Shown here piece by piece: positions 50,516-60,660 of a DNA stretch of 64,000 nt (its first letter is position 1; every line of letters begins with the position of its first letter). The notes under the pieces were generated by a model. That model was not told where the DNA came from. It searched no databases and was given only the letters and a program-made list of their open reading frames with translations. The translations under genes were made by a program, and so were the position numbers. This DNA is from Pseudomonadota bacterium (GTDB lineage: Bacteria > Pseudomonadota > Alphaproteobacteria > Reyranellales > Reyranellaceae): the NCBI GenBank assembly GCA_018242505.1, contig JAFEBU010000071.1, positions 124,001 through 188,000 on the forward strand. Direction: 5' to 3'.

Positions 50516-52366
50516 TCACGCCGCTTCCGCATACATCTCGTCGATCAGGCTCTTGTATTTCTCGTTCACGAACTTGCGCTTGAGCTTCATCGTCGGCGTC
50601 AGCTCCTCGTCTTCGGCCGTGAGCTGCTGGTCGATCAGCCGGAACTGCTTGATCGTCTCCACGCGGGCGAACTTCTGGTTGACCTTCTCGACTTCCGAGC
50701 CGATCAGCTCGATCACCTCACGGGTGCGGCACAGCGAGCCGAAATCGGTGAAGGGCACATCGATGTCCTGGGCGTGCTTGGCGACGTTCTCGTAGTCGAT
50801 CATCACCAGGCAGGTCAGGTACTTGCGGCGATCGCCGATCACGACCGCGTCCGAGATATAGGGCGAGAACTTGAGCTGATTCTCGATCTCCGACGGCGTG
50901 ATGTTCTTGCCGCCAGCAGTGATGATGATGTCTTTCAGGCGATCGGTGACCCTGAGATAGCCCTCGTTGTCGAGCAGGCCGACATCGCCGGTATGCAGCC
51001 AGCCGTCGCGCACCGTCTCGGCCGTCTTCTGCGGGCTGTTGAGGTATCCCATGAAGATGTGCGGACCGCGCAGGAGGATCTCGCCGTCGGGCGAGATCCG
51101 AATCTCGGTGCGCGGCGCTGTGATGCCGACCGTGCCGAGCTTGATGCGGTCGGGCATGCCGGTCGCCAGTCCGCAATTTTCCGTCTGCCCGTAGACCTCG
51201 CGCATGCTGACGCCCAGCGCGAGATACCACTTGATGAGGTCCGGCGAGATGGGGGCCGCGCCCGTCCCGGCAAAGCGGATGCGATGCATGCCGATGGACC
51301 GCTTGATATTGTCCAGCACCAGGAAATCGGCGACCCGGAAAAGCAGGCGCTGGATCGGGGGTGGCCGGTGATGGGCAAGGTTCGCCTCGGCGACCTTGAG
51401 GCCGATGTTGATCGCCCAGCGGTAGGCGACGCGTCCGATCCAGGTTGCTTCCTTCATGCGAATGGCGATGCCGGAATAAAATCGTTCCCAGATGCGTGGC
51501 ACGGCGAAGAAGGTGGTCGGCGCCACCTCGCGCACATTCTCGGCCACGGTCTCGAGGCTCTCGGCGAAGTTGGGGATGGCGCCCGAGCGCAGCGGCAGGA
51601 AGACGGTGAAGGTCCGCTCGGCAATATGGCAGAGCGGCAGGAAGGCAAGTTGCTCGTCGTTCGCGCTCATCGGCACGAAGGCATCGGCATTGCTGATCTG
51701 GAAGATCACGTTGCGATGCGACAGCATCGCTCCCTTGGGTGGGCCGGTCGTGCCCGAGGTATAGACGAGCAGGGCCAGATCCTCGGCGCGGGAGGCCGAG
51801 ATCAGCTCCTCCCACAGGTGCGGATGCTCCGCCTGGTGCAGGCGGCCGAGCGCCAGCAGCTCGTCGAACGGCATCACCTGCTCGTCGCGGAAGTCGGACA
51901 GGCCCTCCATGTCGAACACGAACACCTTGCGGACCAGCGGGCAGCGCCCGCGCACTTCGAGGAACTTGTCGAGCTGCTCCTCGTCCTCGACGAACAGGAA
52001 GCGCGACTGGCTGTCGCTCAGGATATAGTCGACCTGCTTGGCCGAGTCCGTCGGATAGATGCCATTCGAGACGCCGCCTGCGCCCATCGTCCCCAGGTCG
52101 GCGTAAAGCCACTCGGGGACGGTCTCGGCCAGGATCGACACGACCTCGCCGCGCGCCAGCCCGAGTTTCAAGAGGCCCATACCGACCGCCCGTGCCCGCT
52201 CGCCGTAATCGCGCCAGCTCGTCGAGCGCCAAATGCCGAGATCCTTCTCGCGAAAAGCGGTCCGGTCGCCACGCGCACCGACCTGCCGCCAGAACAGCTT
52301 GGCGATGGTGTCGCAACCGTCGACCTCGATCGCTTCTTCGGGGGCGGGCAAGCCGTTGTCCCTCAT
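50516..52366 (-). CDS. Long-chain acyl-CoA synthetase-like AMP-dependent ligase (FadD15/FACS type)
   Basis: This 616-aa ANL enzyme has LLVYTSGTTGPPKGAMLSHRN, YGQTENCG, GWLHTGDVGLLDNEGYL and TAGGKNITPSEIENQLKFSPYI. Its large size and the GKNITPSEIE motif point to the eukaryote-like long-chain group often linked with Liv transporters in alphaproteobacteria. It lies 12 bases after livF and 49 before livK, so import and CoA activation of the same acid are probably coupled. Confidence 0.9.
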   Translation of the reverse strand: MRDNGLPAPEEAIEVDGCDTIAKLFWRQVGARGDRTAFREKDLGIWRSTSWRDYGERARAVGMGLLKLGLARGEVVSILAETVPEWLYADLGTMGAGGVSNGIYPTDSAKQVDYILSDSQSRFLFVEDEEQLDKFLEVRGRCPLVRKVFVFDMEGLSDFRDEQVMPFDELLALGRLHQAEHPHLWEELISASRAEDLALLVYTSGTTGPPKGAMLSHRNVIFQISNADAFVPMSANDEQLAFLPLCHIAERTFTVFLPLRSGAIPNFAESLETVAENVREVAPTTFFAVPRIWERFYSGIAIRMKEATWIGRVAYRWAINIGLKVAEANLAHHRPPPIQRLLFRVADFLVLDNIKRSIGMHRIRFAGTGAAPISPDLIKWYLALGVSMREVYGQTENCGLATGMPDRIKLGTVGITAPRTEIRISPDGEILLRGPHIFMGYLNSPQKTAETVRDGWLHTGDVGLLDNEGYLRVTDRLKDIIITAGGKNITPSEIENQLKFSPYISDAVVIGDRRKYLTCLVMIDYENVAKHAQDIDVPFTDFGSLCRTREVIELIGSEVEKVNQKFARVETIKQFRLIDQQLTAEDEELTPTMKLKRKFVNEKYKSLIDEMYAEAA

Positions 52367-52378
52367 CGCGTTCCTCCG

Positions 52379-53152
52379 CTACCGCCAGGTCTTGCGCTTC
52401 TTCCAGCGCCGTTGTCCGCGCGCGCCTTGTTCCTTGATGCCGAGATAGAACTCCTTGATGTCCTCCTTTTCGATCAGGCGGGCGCAGGTGTCGGCCATCA
52501 CGATGCGGCCGACTTCGAGGACGTAGCCGTAGTCGGCGGTATGCAGGGCGATGCTGGCATTCTGTTCGACCAGGAGGATCGTGACGCCGCGCTCGCGGTT
52601 GATGCGCACGATGATGTCGAAGATGTCCTTGACGAGCTTGGGCGAGAGGCCGAGCGACGGCTCGTCGAGCAGCATCACCTTCGGCCGCGCCATCAACGCA
52701 CGGCTGATCGATAGCATTTGCTGCTCGCCGCCGGACAGCGAACCGGCGCGCTGGCCGGCGCGCTCGCGCAGGACGGGGAAATAGCCGAACACGGTTTCGA
52801 GGTCCTGCGCAACGCCGTCGGCGTCCCGGCGCGTGAAGGCGCCCATCTGCAGGTTCTCGCGCACCGTCAGGAACGGAAAGACCTCGCGTCCCTCGGGAAC
52901 GTGGCTCATCCCCAGGCGCATCACCTTGTCGGGATCCATGTTCCGGATCTCCCGGCCCTGGAAAACGACGCTGCCCTTTTGCGGATCCATGACACCGCTG
53001 ATCGTCTTCAGCACGGTGGTCTTGCCGGCGCCGTTGGAGCCCAGGATGGTGACGATATTGCCTTCCGGGACCTCGAACGATACGCCGCGGATGGCCATGA
53101 TCGGGCCATAGTAGGTTTCCAGATTGGCGACCTTGAGGATGGGATCGGCCAT
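52379..53152 (-). CDS. livF: Liv-type ABC transporter ATP-binding protein LivF
   Basis: This 257-aa ATPase has Walker A GSNGAGKTT, signature SLSGGEQQMLSISRALM, Walker B VMLLDEPSLGLS and switch histidine-type GVTILLVEQNAS (Q in LivF). An unusual basic C-terminal tail (GARGQRRWKKRKTWR) extends beyond the normal end near GIKEQ. It begins six bases after livG. Confidence 0.92.
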   Translation of the reverse strand: MADPILKVANLETYYGPIMAIRGVSFEVPEGNIVTILGSNGAGKTTVLKTISGVMDPQKGSVVFQGREIRNMDPDKVMRLGMSHVPEGREVFPFLTVRENLQMGAFTRRDADGVAQDLETVFGYFPVLRERAGQRAGSLSGGEQQMLSISRALMARPKVMLLDEPSLGLSPKLVKDIFDIIVRINRERGVTILLVEQNASIALHTADYGYVLEVGRIVMADTCARLIEKEDIKEFYLGIKEQGARGQRRWKKRKTWR

Positions 53153-53158
53153 GGTGCA

Positions 53159-53913
<755 letters not shown>

Positions 53914-53917
<4 letters not shown>

Positions 53918-55056
53918 CGCAGCCGCTCCGACCGCATATAGCTCTTCTGCCGCTTGAAGGTCGCCTTCTTGTACATCGGGAACGTCGAGAAGAAGAGCTT
54001 GATCTTGAGCCAGCGGCCGTACATGCCGAGCGGTTCGAGCAGGATCACGAGAACGAGGATCAAGCCGAAGATGCCGGCCTCGATCCCCGGCTTGGCGAGA
54101 AAGGCGCCGATCGCGGCGCCCAGGCTGCCGATCGGCGAGATGCCGGTGGTTGCGGCGAAGCTCGCCAGGCTGTCGGGAATGGAATCGCGCAGGATGGCGA
54201 TCGCCGGCGGCAGGAGAGCGACGAAGATCGCGCCGAACACCGCGCCGTGAAGCGAGCCCAGCCCGCCCACGATCACCAGCAGCAGGAGCTGGATCGACAG
54301 CAGGATGGTGAAGATGTCGGGTGCCAGATAGGCGATCTTGTGCGCGAAGAGCGCGCCAGCGAGGCCCATCAATCCGGCCGAATAGGCGAAAGCGATGGAC
54401 TTGTAGATGGCAAGGTTAACGCCCATCGATTGCGCCGCGATCTCGCTGTCGCGGATGGCGATCCAGGCGCGTCCCGTCGGCGAACGCAGGAGGTTGCGCG
54501 TCAGCCACAGCGCCACGACGAGGAAGAACAGGCAGAGGTAATAGAACGAGCGGTCGTCATCAAAAACGACACCGAAGATCGTGGGCTTGTCGACCGGCAT
54601 GCCGGCAAAGCCGTGCGTCACCGATTCCCAGCGGCTGAACACCTCCTGGATGATCACCGAGAATGCGAGCGTGGCGATCGCGAGATAGATGCCGGTCATG
54701 CGCAGCGCCGGCAGACCGACAATGAAACCCGCAGCGGTGGTGATCATCACCGCCAGCGCCATTGCCAGCACCCAGGGCAGGCCCTGTTGCAGGAAGTAGG
54801 CGTGGGCATAGGCGCCGATGCCGAGGAAGGCGGCATGGCCCAGCGACACCAAGCCGGTATAGCCCACCAGCACCATCAGCGAGACGCCGCAGATGGCATA
54901 GATGAAGACCCAGCTCGTCTCGCCGACATAGTATTCGTCGATTACGAACGGCAGGCCCAGCACCAGCAGCGCCAGGAGGCCGTACCAGAAGCCGTCGATC
55001 CGATCGCGGAAGAGCCGGATGTCCTGATCGTAGGAGGTCTTGAACAGGAACCGCAT
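53914..55056 (-). CDS. livM: Liv-type ABC transporter permease LivM
   Basis: This 380-aa membrane protein has eight to ten hydrophobic helices and the LivM motif GYTGLVSLGHAAFLGIGAYAHA. The coupling loop RDSEIAAQSMGVNLAIYKSIAFAYSAGLMGLAGALFAH and the end region GGLGSLHGAVFGAIFVALLP follow. It begins 10 bases after livH and overlaps livG by four bases. Confidence 0.92.
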
Positions 55057-55066
55057 GCCGTCCGCC

Positions 55067-55939
55067 CTACACCTTCTTGCGTGCGATGGTGCCGAACAGA
55101 CCCTGGGGCCGTATGGCGAGGACGACCAGCATCACGATGTAGGGCGCGGTGTTCTTCAACCCCTCCGACAGCGTCGCGCCGGCATAGAGCTCGATGAGCC
55201 CGATGATGATGCCGCCCAAGATCGCACCGGGAATCGAGCCGAAGCCTCCGAGGACGGCGGCGGCGAAGGCCTTGAGCGCAACGGCGAGGCCCATGTTGGT
55301 GTCGATCAGCGTCACCGGTGACAGCAGGATGCCGGCCATGGCGGCGACGCCGGCCGAGATTGCCCAGATCAGGGAAAAGATCAGCTTGACCGGAATGCCC
55401 ATGTAGTAGGCGGCAAGCTGGTTCTGCGACGTCGCCTGCATGGCGATGCCGATGCGCGTATGGGTGAAGAAGAGGTAGAGTACCCCGCAGAGCAGCAGCG
55501 TGCCGGCCACGATCGAGAGATACTGGTGGCTGAGGGTCACGCCACCGATGATCGTGACGCCGCTGAAGGGCGTCGGCAACGTGTAGATTTCCGAGCCCCA
55601 AGTGACGCTGGCGAAGGTGCGGAACATGGCGCCGAGCCCGATGGTCAGCATGACCACGGCGAACTGCGGCTGGCCGATCACGCGCCGCAACACAACGGCG
55701 TCGAGCAGGGCGCCGAATGCCGCCACCGCGACGACCGCGATGAGGAAGGCGAACCAGTAGTCGAGCTTCCACCAGACCACGCACATGTAGGCGACGAAAG
55801 CGCCCAACATCAGCAGGTCGCCCTGGGCGAAATTCACGAGTTCCGTGGCCTTGTAGATCAGCACGAACCCGAGCGCGACCAGACCATAGATGCAGCCGAC
55901 CGCAAGACCGTTCAGAGTGAGTTGCAGAAATTCAACCAG
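55067..55939 (-). CDS. livH: Liv-type ABC transporter permease LivH, probable CTG start
   Basis: The conserved LivH N-terminus (EFLQLTLNGLAVGCIYGLVALGFVLIY, then KATELVNFAQGDLLMLGAF) is encoded in frame from 55933, but no ATG, GTG or TTG lies in front of it before an in-frame TAG. CTG at 55937-55939 gives M-V-E-F-L, which matches the family start, and AAGGGA stands six bases upstream. A 265-aa start at ATG 55864 would remove the first transmembrane helix. I propose CTG initiation (290 aa, normal family length). This is the first gene of the Liv operon. Confidence 0.88.
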   Translation of the reverse strand: MVEFLQLTLNGLAVGCIYGLVALGFVLIYKATELVNFAQGDLLMLGAFVAYMCVVWWKLDYWFAFLIAVVAVAAFGALLDAVVLRRVIGQPQFAVVMLTIGLGAMFRTFASVTWGSEIYTLPTPFSGVTIIGGVTLSHQYLSIVAGTLLLCGVLYLFFTHTRIGIAMQATSQNQLAAYYMGIPVKLIFSLIWAISAGVAAMAGILLSPVTLIDTNMGLAVALKAFAAAVLGGFGSIPGAILGGIIIGLIELYAGATLSEGLKNTAPYIVMLVVLAIRPQGLFGTIARKKV

Positions 55940-55987
55940 TTTCCATCCCTTACGACGGGCGATCTAACGTCACCTCATCCAGATGCC

Positions 55988-56015
55988 AATATGAACAGCT
56001 ATTCCACGCTGTCAA
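55988..56015 (-). promoter_or_regulatory. Sigma-70-like promoter for the Liv operon
   Basis: On the minus strand TTGACA (56015-56010), a 16-base spacer and CATATT (55993-55988) form a good -35/-10 pair. They lie 49 bases before the livH start and point toward it. The region is the shared divergent spacer with the acyl-CoA dehydrogenase gene on the plus strand. Confidence 0.6.
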
Positions 56016-56068
56016 CGTTATGCTGCGAGATCGCAAACTTGCGCAACGACATCGCGGGAGCGCTTCTC

Positions 56069-57250
56069 ATGGCCGTCGCCGATCCTCGTGACTTGCCGTC
56101 TGGTCGGACGGCCTTGTCGGGCCTCTTCTACACGGAGGAACATGAAGCATTCCGCAATACGGTCCGGCGCTTCGTCGATCGCGAGATCGCGCCGTATGTC
56201 GACCAATGGGACGAGGCGGAGGAATTCCCGCGCGACCTGTACAGGAAGGCTTCGGCGGCCGGACTGTTGCAGCTCGGGTTCCCGGAGGAATATGGCGGCG
56301 TGCCGACCGATCCTTTTTTCGGCATCATCAAGTCGGAGGAGCTGGCGCGGCACGGCAGCGGCGGAGTCAATGCCAGTCTCAACAGCCACACGATCGGCAC
56401 GCCGCCGATCGCGGCCCTCGGGCCGGAGTGGATGAAACGCAAGCTGCTGCCCGAGATCCTCGCCGGCGAAAAGATCAGCGCCCTCGCGATTACCGAGCCC
56501 AGCGGTGGCTCGGATGTCGCCAACCTGAAGACCACGGCGCACCGCGACGGCGATCATTATGTCGTGAGCGGCTCCAAGATGTTCATCACTTCGGGTATGC
56601 GCGCGGACTACTACACGGTCGCCGTGCGCACCGGCGGGGCAGGAGCGGGCGGCGTGTCGCTCCTGCTGATCGAACGCGAGCGCGAAGGCTTCTCGCGCAC
56701 CAGGCTCAAGAAGATGGGCTGGTGGGCGTCCGATACCGCACAGCTCTTCTTCGACGATGTCCGCGTGCCGGTGGACAACCTGATCGGCCAGGAGAACAAG
56801 GGCTTTATCGGCATCATGCTGAATTTCAACCAGGAGCGGCTCGGCCTGTCGGCCGGCGCTTACAGCTATGCCAAGGTGTGCCTCGAGGAAGCGATCGCCT
56901 ATGCCCGCGAGCGCCATACCTTCGGCAAGCCCCTGATCGCCAACCAGGTCGTGCGTCACCGGCTGGTCGACATGGCGATGCGCGTCAACGCCGTGAAATC
57001 GACGCTGGAACTGCTGGCCTGGCGGGTCGGGCAGGGCGAGAAGCCCGTGGCGGAAATCTGCATGCTGAAGAACCTCGCCACCTCGACCCTGGAATACTGC
57101 GCCAACGAGGCGATGCAGATCTTCGGTGGCGCGGGCTACCTGCGCGGCGCCAAGGTCGAGCGCATCTATCGCGAGACCAAGGTGATGTCGATCGGCGGCG
57201 GCTCGGTCGAGATCATGAAGGACCTCGCCGCGCGGCAGATGGGCCTGTAG
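56069..57250 (+). CDS. Acyl-CoA dehydrogenase
   Basis: This 393-aa enzyme has signature 1 AITEPSGGSDVANLKTTA and signature 2-type QIFGGAGYLRGAKVERIYRETKVMSIGGGSVEIMKDLAAR. The YRETK..SIGGGS segment places the catalytic glutamate region near residue 370 as in short/medium-chain enzymes. GGGAG before ATG 56069 fixes the start. Divergent from livH and followed by two thioesterases, it likely oxidises the CoA ester made from the acid imported by the Liv system. Confidence 0.9.
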   Translation: MAVADPRDLPSGRTALSGLFYTEEHEAFRNTVRRFVDREIAPYVDQWDEAEEFPRDLYRKASAAGLLQLGFPEEYGGVPTDPFFGIIKSEELARHGSGGVNASLNSHTIGTPPIAALGPEWMKRKLLPEILAGEKISALAITEPSGGSDVANLKTTAHRDGDHYVVSGSKMFITSGMRADYYTVAVRTGGAGAGGVSLLLIEREREGFSRTRLKKMGWWASDTAQLFFDDVRVPVDNLIGQENKGFIGIMLNFNQERLGLSAGAYSYAKVCLEEAIAYARERHTFGKPLIANQVVRHRLVDMAMRVNAVKSTLELLAWRVGQGEKPVAEICMLKNLATSTLEYCANEAMQIFGGAGYLRGAKVERIYRETKVMSIGGGSVEIMKDLAARQMGL

Positions 57251-57258
57251 ATAGGGGC

Positions 57259-57762
57259 ATGGCCAAACCCCTCACCACATTGGAAGAGCGCGTGGCGCTG
57301 TTCCAGAAGCTGTTTTCCGACTCCATCCCGCACAACAAGGCGCTGGGGCTGAAAGTGCTTGCCGTCGCACGAGGGCTCGCCTCCATGCAGCTCGACTGGC
57401 GCGAAGAGCTGGTCGGCTACCCCGAGACAGGGGTGCTGGCGGGCGGCCCGCTGACGGCCATGCTCGACGGCTGCTGCGGCATGGCGGTCGCGACCATGCT
57501 CAAGGAGCCGATGCCCTTCGCCACCCTCGACCTGCGCATCGACTATGCAAAGCCCGCTGCGCCGGGAAAGCCGGTGATCGCCGAGGCGGAGTGCTATCGC
57601 ATCACCCGGTCGGTCGCTTTCACCCGGGCGTTCGCGCACCAGGGCGATCCCAAGGATCCGGTGGCGGCCGCGGCCGGCACCTTCATGCTGGGCACGAAGG
57701 GCAAAGTGACGCCCGCCCATCTGAAGGGGCGGGAGATCCTGGGCAAGGGAGCGATCCAATGA
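57259..57762 (+). CDS. PaaI-family hotdog thioesterase (copy 1)
   Basis: This 167-aa hotdog-fold protein has the helix GVLAGGPLTAMLDGCCGMAVATML where the PaaI family normally has HGG; here LAGG replaces the histidine. It continues with TLDLRIDYAKPAAPGKPVIAEAECYRITRSVAFTRAFAH and AAAAGTFMLG. Members hydrolyse aryl- or acyl-CoA esters. It starts eight bases after the acyl-CoA dehydrogenase and overlaps the next hotdog gene by four bases. Confidence 0.85.
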   Translation: MAKPLTTLEERVALFQKLFSDSIPHNKALGLKVLAVARGLASMQLDWREELVGYPETGVLAGGPLTAMLDGCCGMAVATMLKEPMPFATLDLRIDYAKPAAPGKPVIAEAECYRITRSVAFTRAFAHQGDPKDPVAAAAGTFMLGTKGKVTPAHLKGREILGKGAIQ

Positions 57763-58220
57763 CCAGCAGCGTGATGAAGCGCCTGGCCGAAGCGCGCAAG
57801 CAACGCGACGTGAGCCGCCTGGCCGATGCCATTCCCTATGCGTGCTGGATGCAGATCGCACCCGAGATCGGGACCGGCGAACTGCTGACCCGCATGCGTT
57901 ATCACGACTCGCTGATCGGCAACACCTTCCTGCCGGCGATCCATGGCGGCACACTGGGCGCCATGCTGGAGATGGCGGCGATCTTCCATCTGCTGTGGGA
58001 GAGCGAGGCCGAGACGGTCCCCAAGATCGTCAACATCACCGTCGACTATCTGCGATCGGCACGGCCGCTCGACGTGATCGCCTCGGCCAAGGTGACCAAG
58101 CAGGGGCGACGCATGGTCAACGTCTTCGCCGAGGCCTGGCAGGAAGACCGCTCCAAGCCGGTTGCGACCGCACAAGCGCATTTCCTGATGACCACCGACG
58201 ACGCACCGTCGGCCCTCTGA
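57759..58220 (+). CDS. PaaI-family hotdog thioesterase (copy 2)
   Basis: This 153-aa hotdog protein with the intact motif AIHGGTLGAMLEMAAIFHLL, then PKIVNITVDYLRSARPLDVIASAKVTKQGRRMVNVFAEAW, overlaps the upstream gene (ATGA). With copy 1 it could form a heteromeric hotdog pair, one subunit carrying HGG and the other LAGG. CoA-ester hydrolysis or product release from the pathway is inferred. Confidence 0.85.
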   Translation: MTSSVMKRLAEARKQRDVSRLADAIPYACWMQIAPEIGTGELLTRMRYHDSLIGNTFLPAIHGGTLGAMLEMAAIFHLLWESEAETVPKIVNITVDYLRSARPLDVIASAKVTKQGRRMVNVFAEAWQEDRSKPVATAQAHFLMTTDDAPSAL

Positions 58221-58226
58221 TACGCG

Positions 58227-59744
58227 TCAGGCGCCTCCGCGCGAGGGGCTTTGATCCTGGACCGTTGTCGGACCGAGTGCGGCCGGGAAACTGGCTCCAA
58301 TGGCGAGGACACCCAGACCAAGCAGCGTCGCCACCACGTAAACGTTCCGGAGCGCCGCAGCCATGGCCGACGTCAGCATGGCGATCTCCGGCGGCGCGAG
58401 ATTCTGGCGCAAGGCGGGCTCCATCAGGCGCGCCGCGACCTCTCCGGCCTCCGGCGCGTAGTGCAGCAGGCCGATATTCACGAGAGCGCCGAACAAGGCG
58501 GCTCCGGTCGACTGGCCGACGATGCGCATGAACATGTTGGAGGCGGTCGCGGCGCCCCGCTCGCGCAGAGCGGCCGCGGCCTGCACCGAGACCAGATAGG
58601 TCGTGTTGCAGGAGCCCATGCCGAGGCCGATCACGAGCGCACCGGCGCCGGCCCAGAGAGGCCCATGTTCGGGCGACATCGCCATGAGGACGATGCTGCC
58701 GAGCACCAGCATGCCGCCGCCGAACATCGCGCTTACGCGGTAGCTGGTGCGGATCATGACGCGACCCGAGACGGCGCTTGCCACCGCCCAGCTGATCGAC
58801 ATGGCGCCAAGGACCGCGCCGGTCACGCCGGCCGTCCGACCCATCACGCCCTGGACGTAGGTAGGCAGGAAGGCGCTGACGCTCATCATCACGGTGCCGA
58901 TGGCGAAGCTGCCGAAATTGCCCAGCGCGATTACGCGGTTGGTCCAGAACCGGATCGGCAGCATCGGCGCCTCGACATGCCGTTCGTGGCGTACCAGCGC
59001 CGTCAGCGCGCCGACGCCCACGACGATGCACGCCGCCAGCGCCCAAGGGCTCAGGCTGCCAGCCTGGATCAGGGCCATCATCAATGCCCCCGCGCCCAGC
59101 ATCAGCAGGACGGAGGCGAGAAAGTCGATGCGCCGCGCCTTGGCCTGCAGCTGCTCGTGAAAGAAGACCGCGAGCATTGTCATGGCGAGCGCCCCGATCG
59201 GCAGGTTGACCCAGAACACCGCCGACCAGCTCACATGCTCGACCAGGAAGGCTCCCAGCGACGGGCCGATCACGGCGGAAATGCCGAACACGCTCGACAG
59301 GAAGCCCTGCACGCGCGCCCGTTCGGTCGGCGTGTAGATATCGCCGATGATCGTGTAGGCCACCGGCTGCACCGCGCCGGCACCCATCCCCTGCAGGGCG
59401 CGGAAGGCGATGAGCGACAGCATGCCTTGTGCGAAGCCGCAGAGGGTCGAACCCACGAGGAACAGGCTGGCCCCGGCGAAGAAAATGCGCTTGCGGCCGA
59501 ACAGGTCCGCCAGACGGCCATAGATCGGAATGCTTACGGCCTGCGACAACAGATAGGCCGCGAAGACCCAGCTGAAGAGGTGGAAGTCGCCAAGATCGGC
59601 GACAATGGTCGGCATGGCTGTGGCCACGATGGTGCTTTCCACCGCCGCCATGAAGGTCGCCATCATGCAGGCCGCCAGTATGAGGCTCCGACGTCCCGCC
59701 ACTTCGACCGACGCGGCCTCCTGGACGGCCCTCTCTTCCGTCAT
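58227..59744 (-). CDS. DHA2-family MFS drug/metabolite exporter
   Basis: This 505-aa protein has 13-14 hydrophobic helices, the MFS motif GRLADLFGRKRIFFAG after helix 2 and motif C-like AYTIIGDIYTPTERARVQGFLSSVFGISAVIGPSLGAFL in helix 5. It exports drugs or metabolites by proton antiport. GGAG before ATG 59744 supports this start against longer in-frame reading from upstream. It is convergent with the thioesterase operon and divergent from the transglutaminase-like gene. Confidence 0.9.
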   Translation of the reverse strand: MTEERAVQEAASVEVAGRRSLILAACMMATFMAAVESTIVATAMPTIVADLGDFHLFSWVFAAYLLSQAVSIPIYGRLADLFGRKRIFFAGASLFLVGSTLCGFAQGMLSLIAFRALQGMGAGAVQPVAYTIIGDIYTPTERARVQGFLSSVFGISAVIGPSLGAFLVEHVSWSAVFWVNLPIGALAMTMLAVFFHEQLQAKARRIDFLASVLLMLGAGALMMALIQAGSLSPWALAACIVVGVGALTALVRHERHVEAPMLPIRFWTNRVIALGNFGSFAIGTVMMSVSAFLPTYVQGVMGRTAGVTGAVLGAMSISWAVASAVSGRVMIRTSYRVSAMFGGGMLVLGSIVLMAMSPEHGPLWAGAGALVIGLGMGSCNTTYLVSVQAAAALRERGAATASNMFMRIVGQSTGAALFGALVNIGLLHYAPEAGEVAARLMEPALRQNLAPPEIAMLTSAMAAALRNVYVVATLLGLGVLAIGASFPAALGPTTVQDQSPSRGGA

Positions 59745-59879
59745 GCGACGCTCCGACTTTTCGCCACGCATGAGAATACGGTTCTGCCGGGGGCGTAAAT
59801 CGTTTTTCGAACATGCATGGGTGATGTGCGCCTCCTGGCTCATGGACTTTGCCGCTCCTTTCGGGGCACAACACGGGCC

Positions 59880-60620
59880 ATGGATTTCGACGCTCTCAAG
59901 ACACCGCAGGACGATGTCGTGCGGGACGGTGCGGCCTTCGACGCCTACCTTCGGTCGAGCGATCTCATCGATTCGACCCATCCCGAAATCATCGCCCATG
60001 CGGAACGGGTGGCCGGCGCAGGCGGTGCGCGGCAGAAAGCGTTGCGTCTTTACTACGCGGTGCGCGACGGGCTGCGCTACGATCCTTACAACACACCGAT
60101 GAGGCGCGAGGCCTATCGCGCCAGCAGCACGCTGGCGGCCGGGCATGGCTACTGCGTGAACAAGGCGGGGCTGATGGCGGCGCTCTGCCGGGCGTCGGGC
60201 ATTCCCGCCCGGGTCGGCTATGCCGACGTGCGCAACCATATGACGACGAAGCGCCTGGCCGAATTGATGGGCAGCGACGTCTTCTATTATCACGGCTACA
60301 CCGACGTCTGGCTCGATGGGCATTGGGTGAAGGCGACGCCGGCCTTCAACAGGGAACTGACCGAGCGGTTCGGCCTGAAGCCGCTCGACTGGGACGCCGT
60401 TTCCGATTCGATCTACCACCCGTTCGATCTCAGCGGCCGGCGTCACATGGAGTATCTCGCCTATCGAGGCGTGTTCGCCGACATCCCGTTCGACGAGATT
60501 CGCGCCGCGTTTCGTCACTACTATCCGCGCATGACGCAGCTCCAGGAAAAGATGCCGATCGGCGGTAGTCTGGGCGGCGACTTCGGCGCGGAAGGCGCGG
60601 CTGAAGCCGGCCGCACATAG
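59880..60620 (+). CDS. Transglutaminase-like (cysteine peptidase fold) protein
   Basis: This 246-aa protein shows the transglutaminase core: nucleophile C92 in AAGHGYCVNKAGLMAALCRASGIPARVGYADV and H138 in YYHGYTDVWLDGHWVKATPAFN. The aspartate usually found in the following VDPT turn is replaced by KATP. It is therefore either an altered protease/transferase or uses another acid. ATG 59880 excludes an unrelated 21-residue lead. It is not clearly in an operon, being 40 bases before the following SDR. Confidence 0.82.
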   Translation: MDFDALKTPQDDVVRDGAAFDAYLRSSDLIDSTHPEIIAHAERVAGAGGARQKALRLYYAVRDGLRYDPYNTPMRREAYRASSTLAAGHGYCVNKAGLMAALCRASGIPARVGYADVRNHMTTKRLAELMGSDVFYYHGYTDVWLDGHWVKATPAFNRELTERFGLKPLDWDAVSDSIYHPFDLSGRRHMEYLAYRGVFADIPFDEIRAAFRHYYPRMTQLQEKMPIGGSLGGDFGAEGAAEAGRT

Positions 60621-60660
60621 ACATCGACGTGAATTCCAGGACCGACAGAGGGAGGCAAGA

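Noticed and set aside
55460..56068. N-terminal extension of the acyl-CoA dehydrogenase frame back to 55460
   Set aside because: The extension lies antisense to livH and has no similarity to the family. GGGAG and the family start support ATG 56069.
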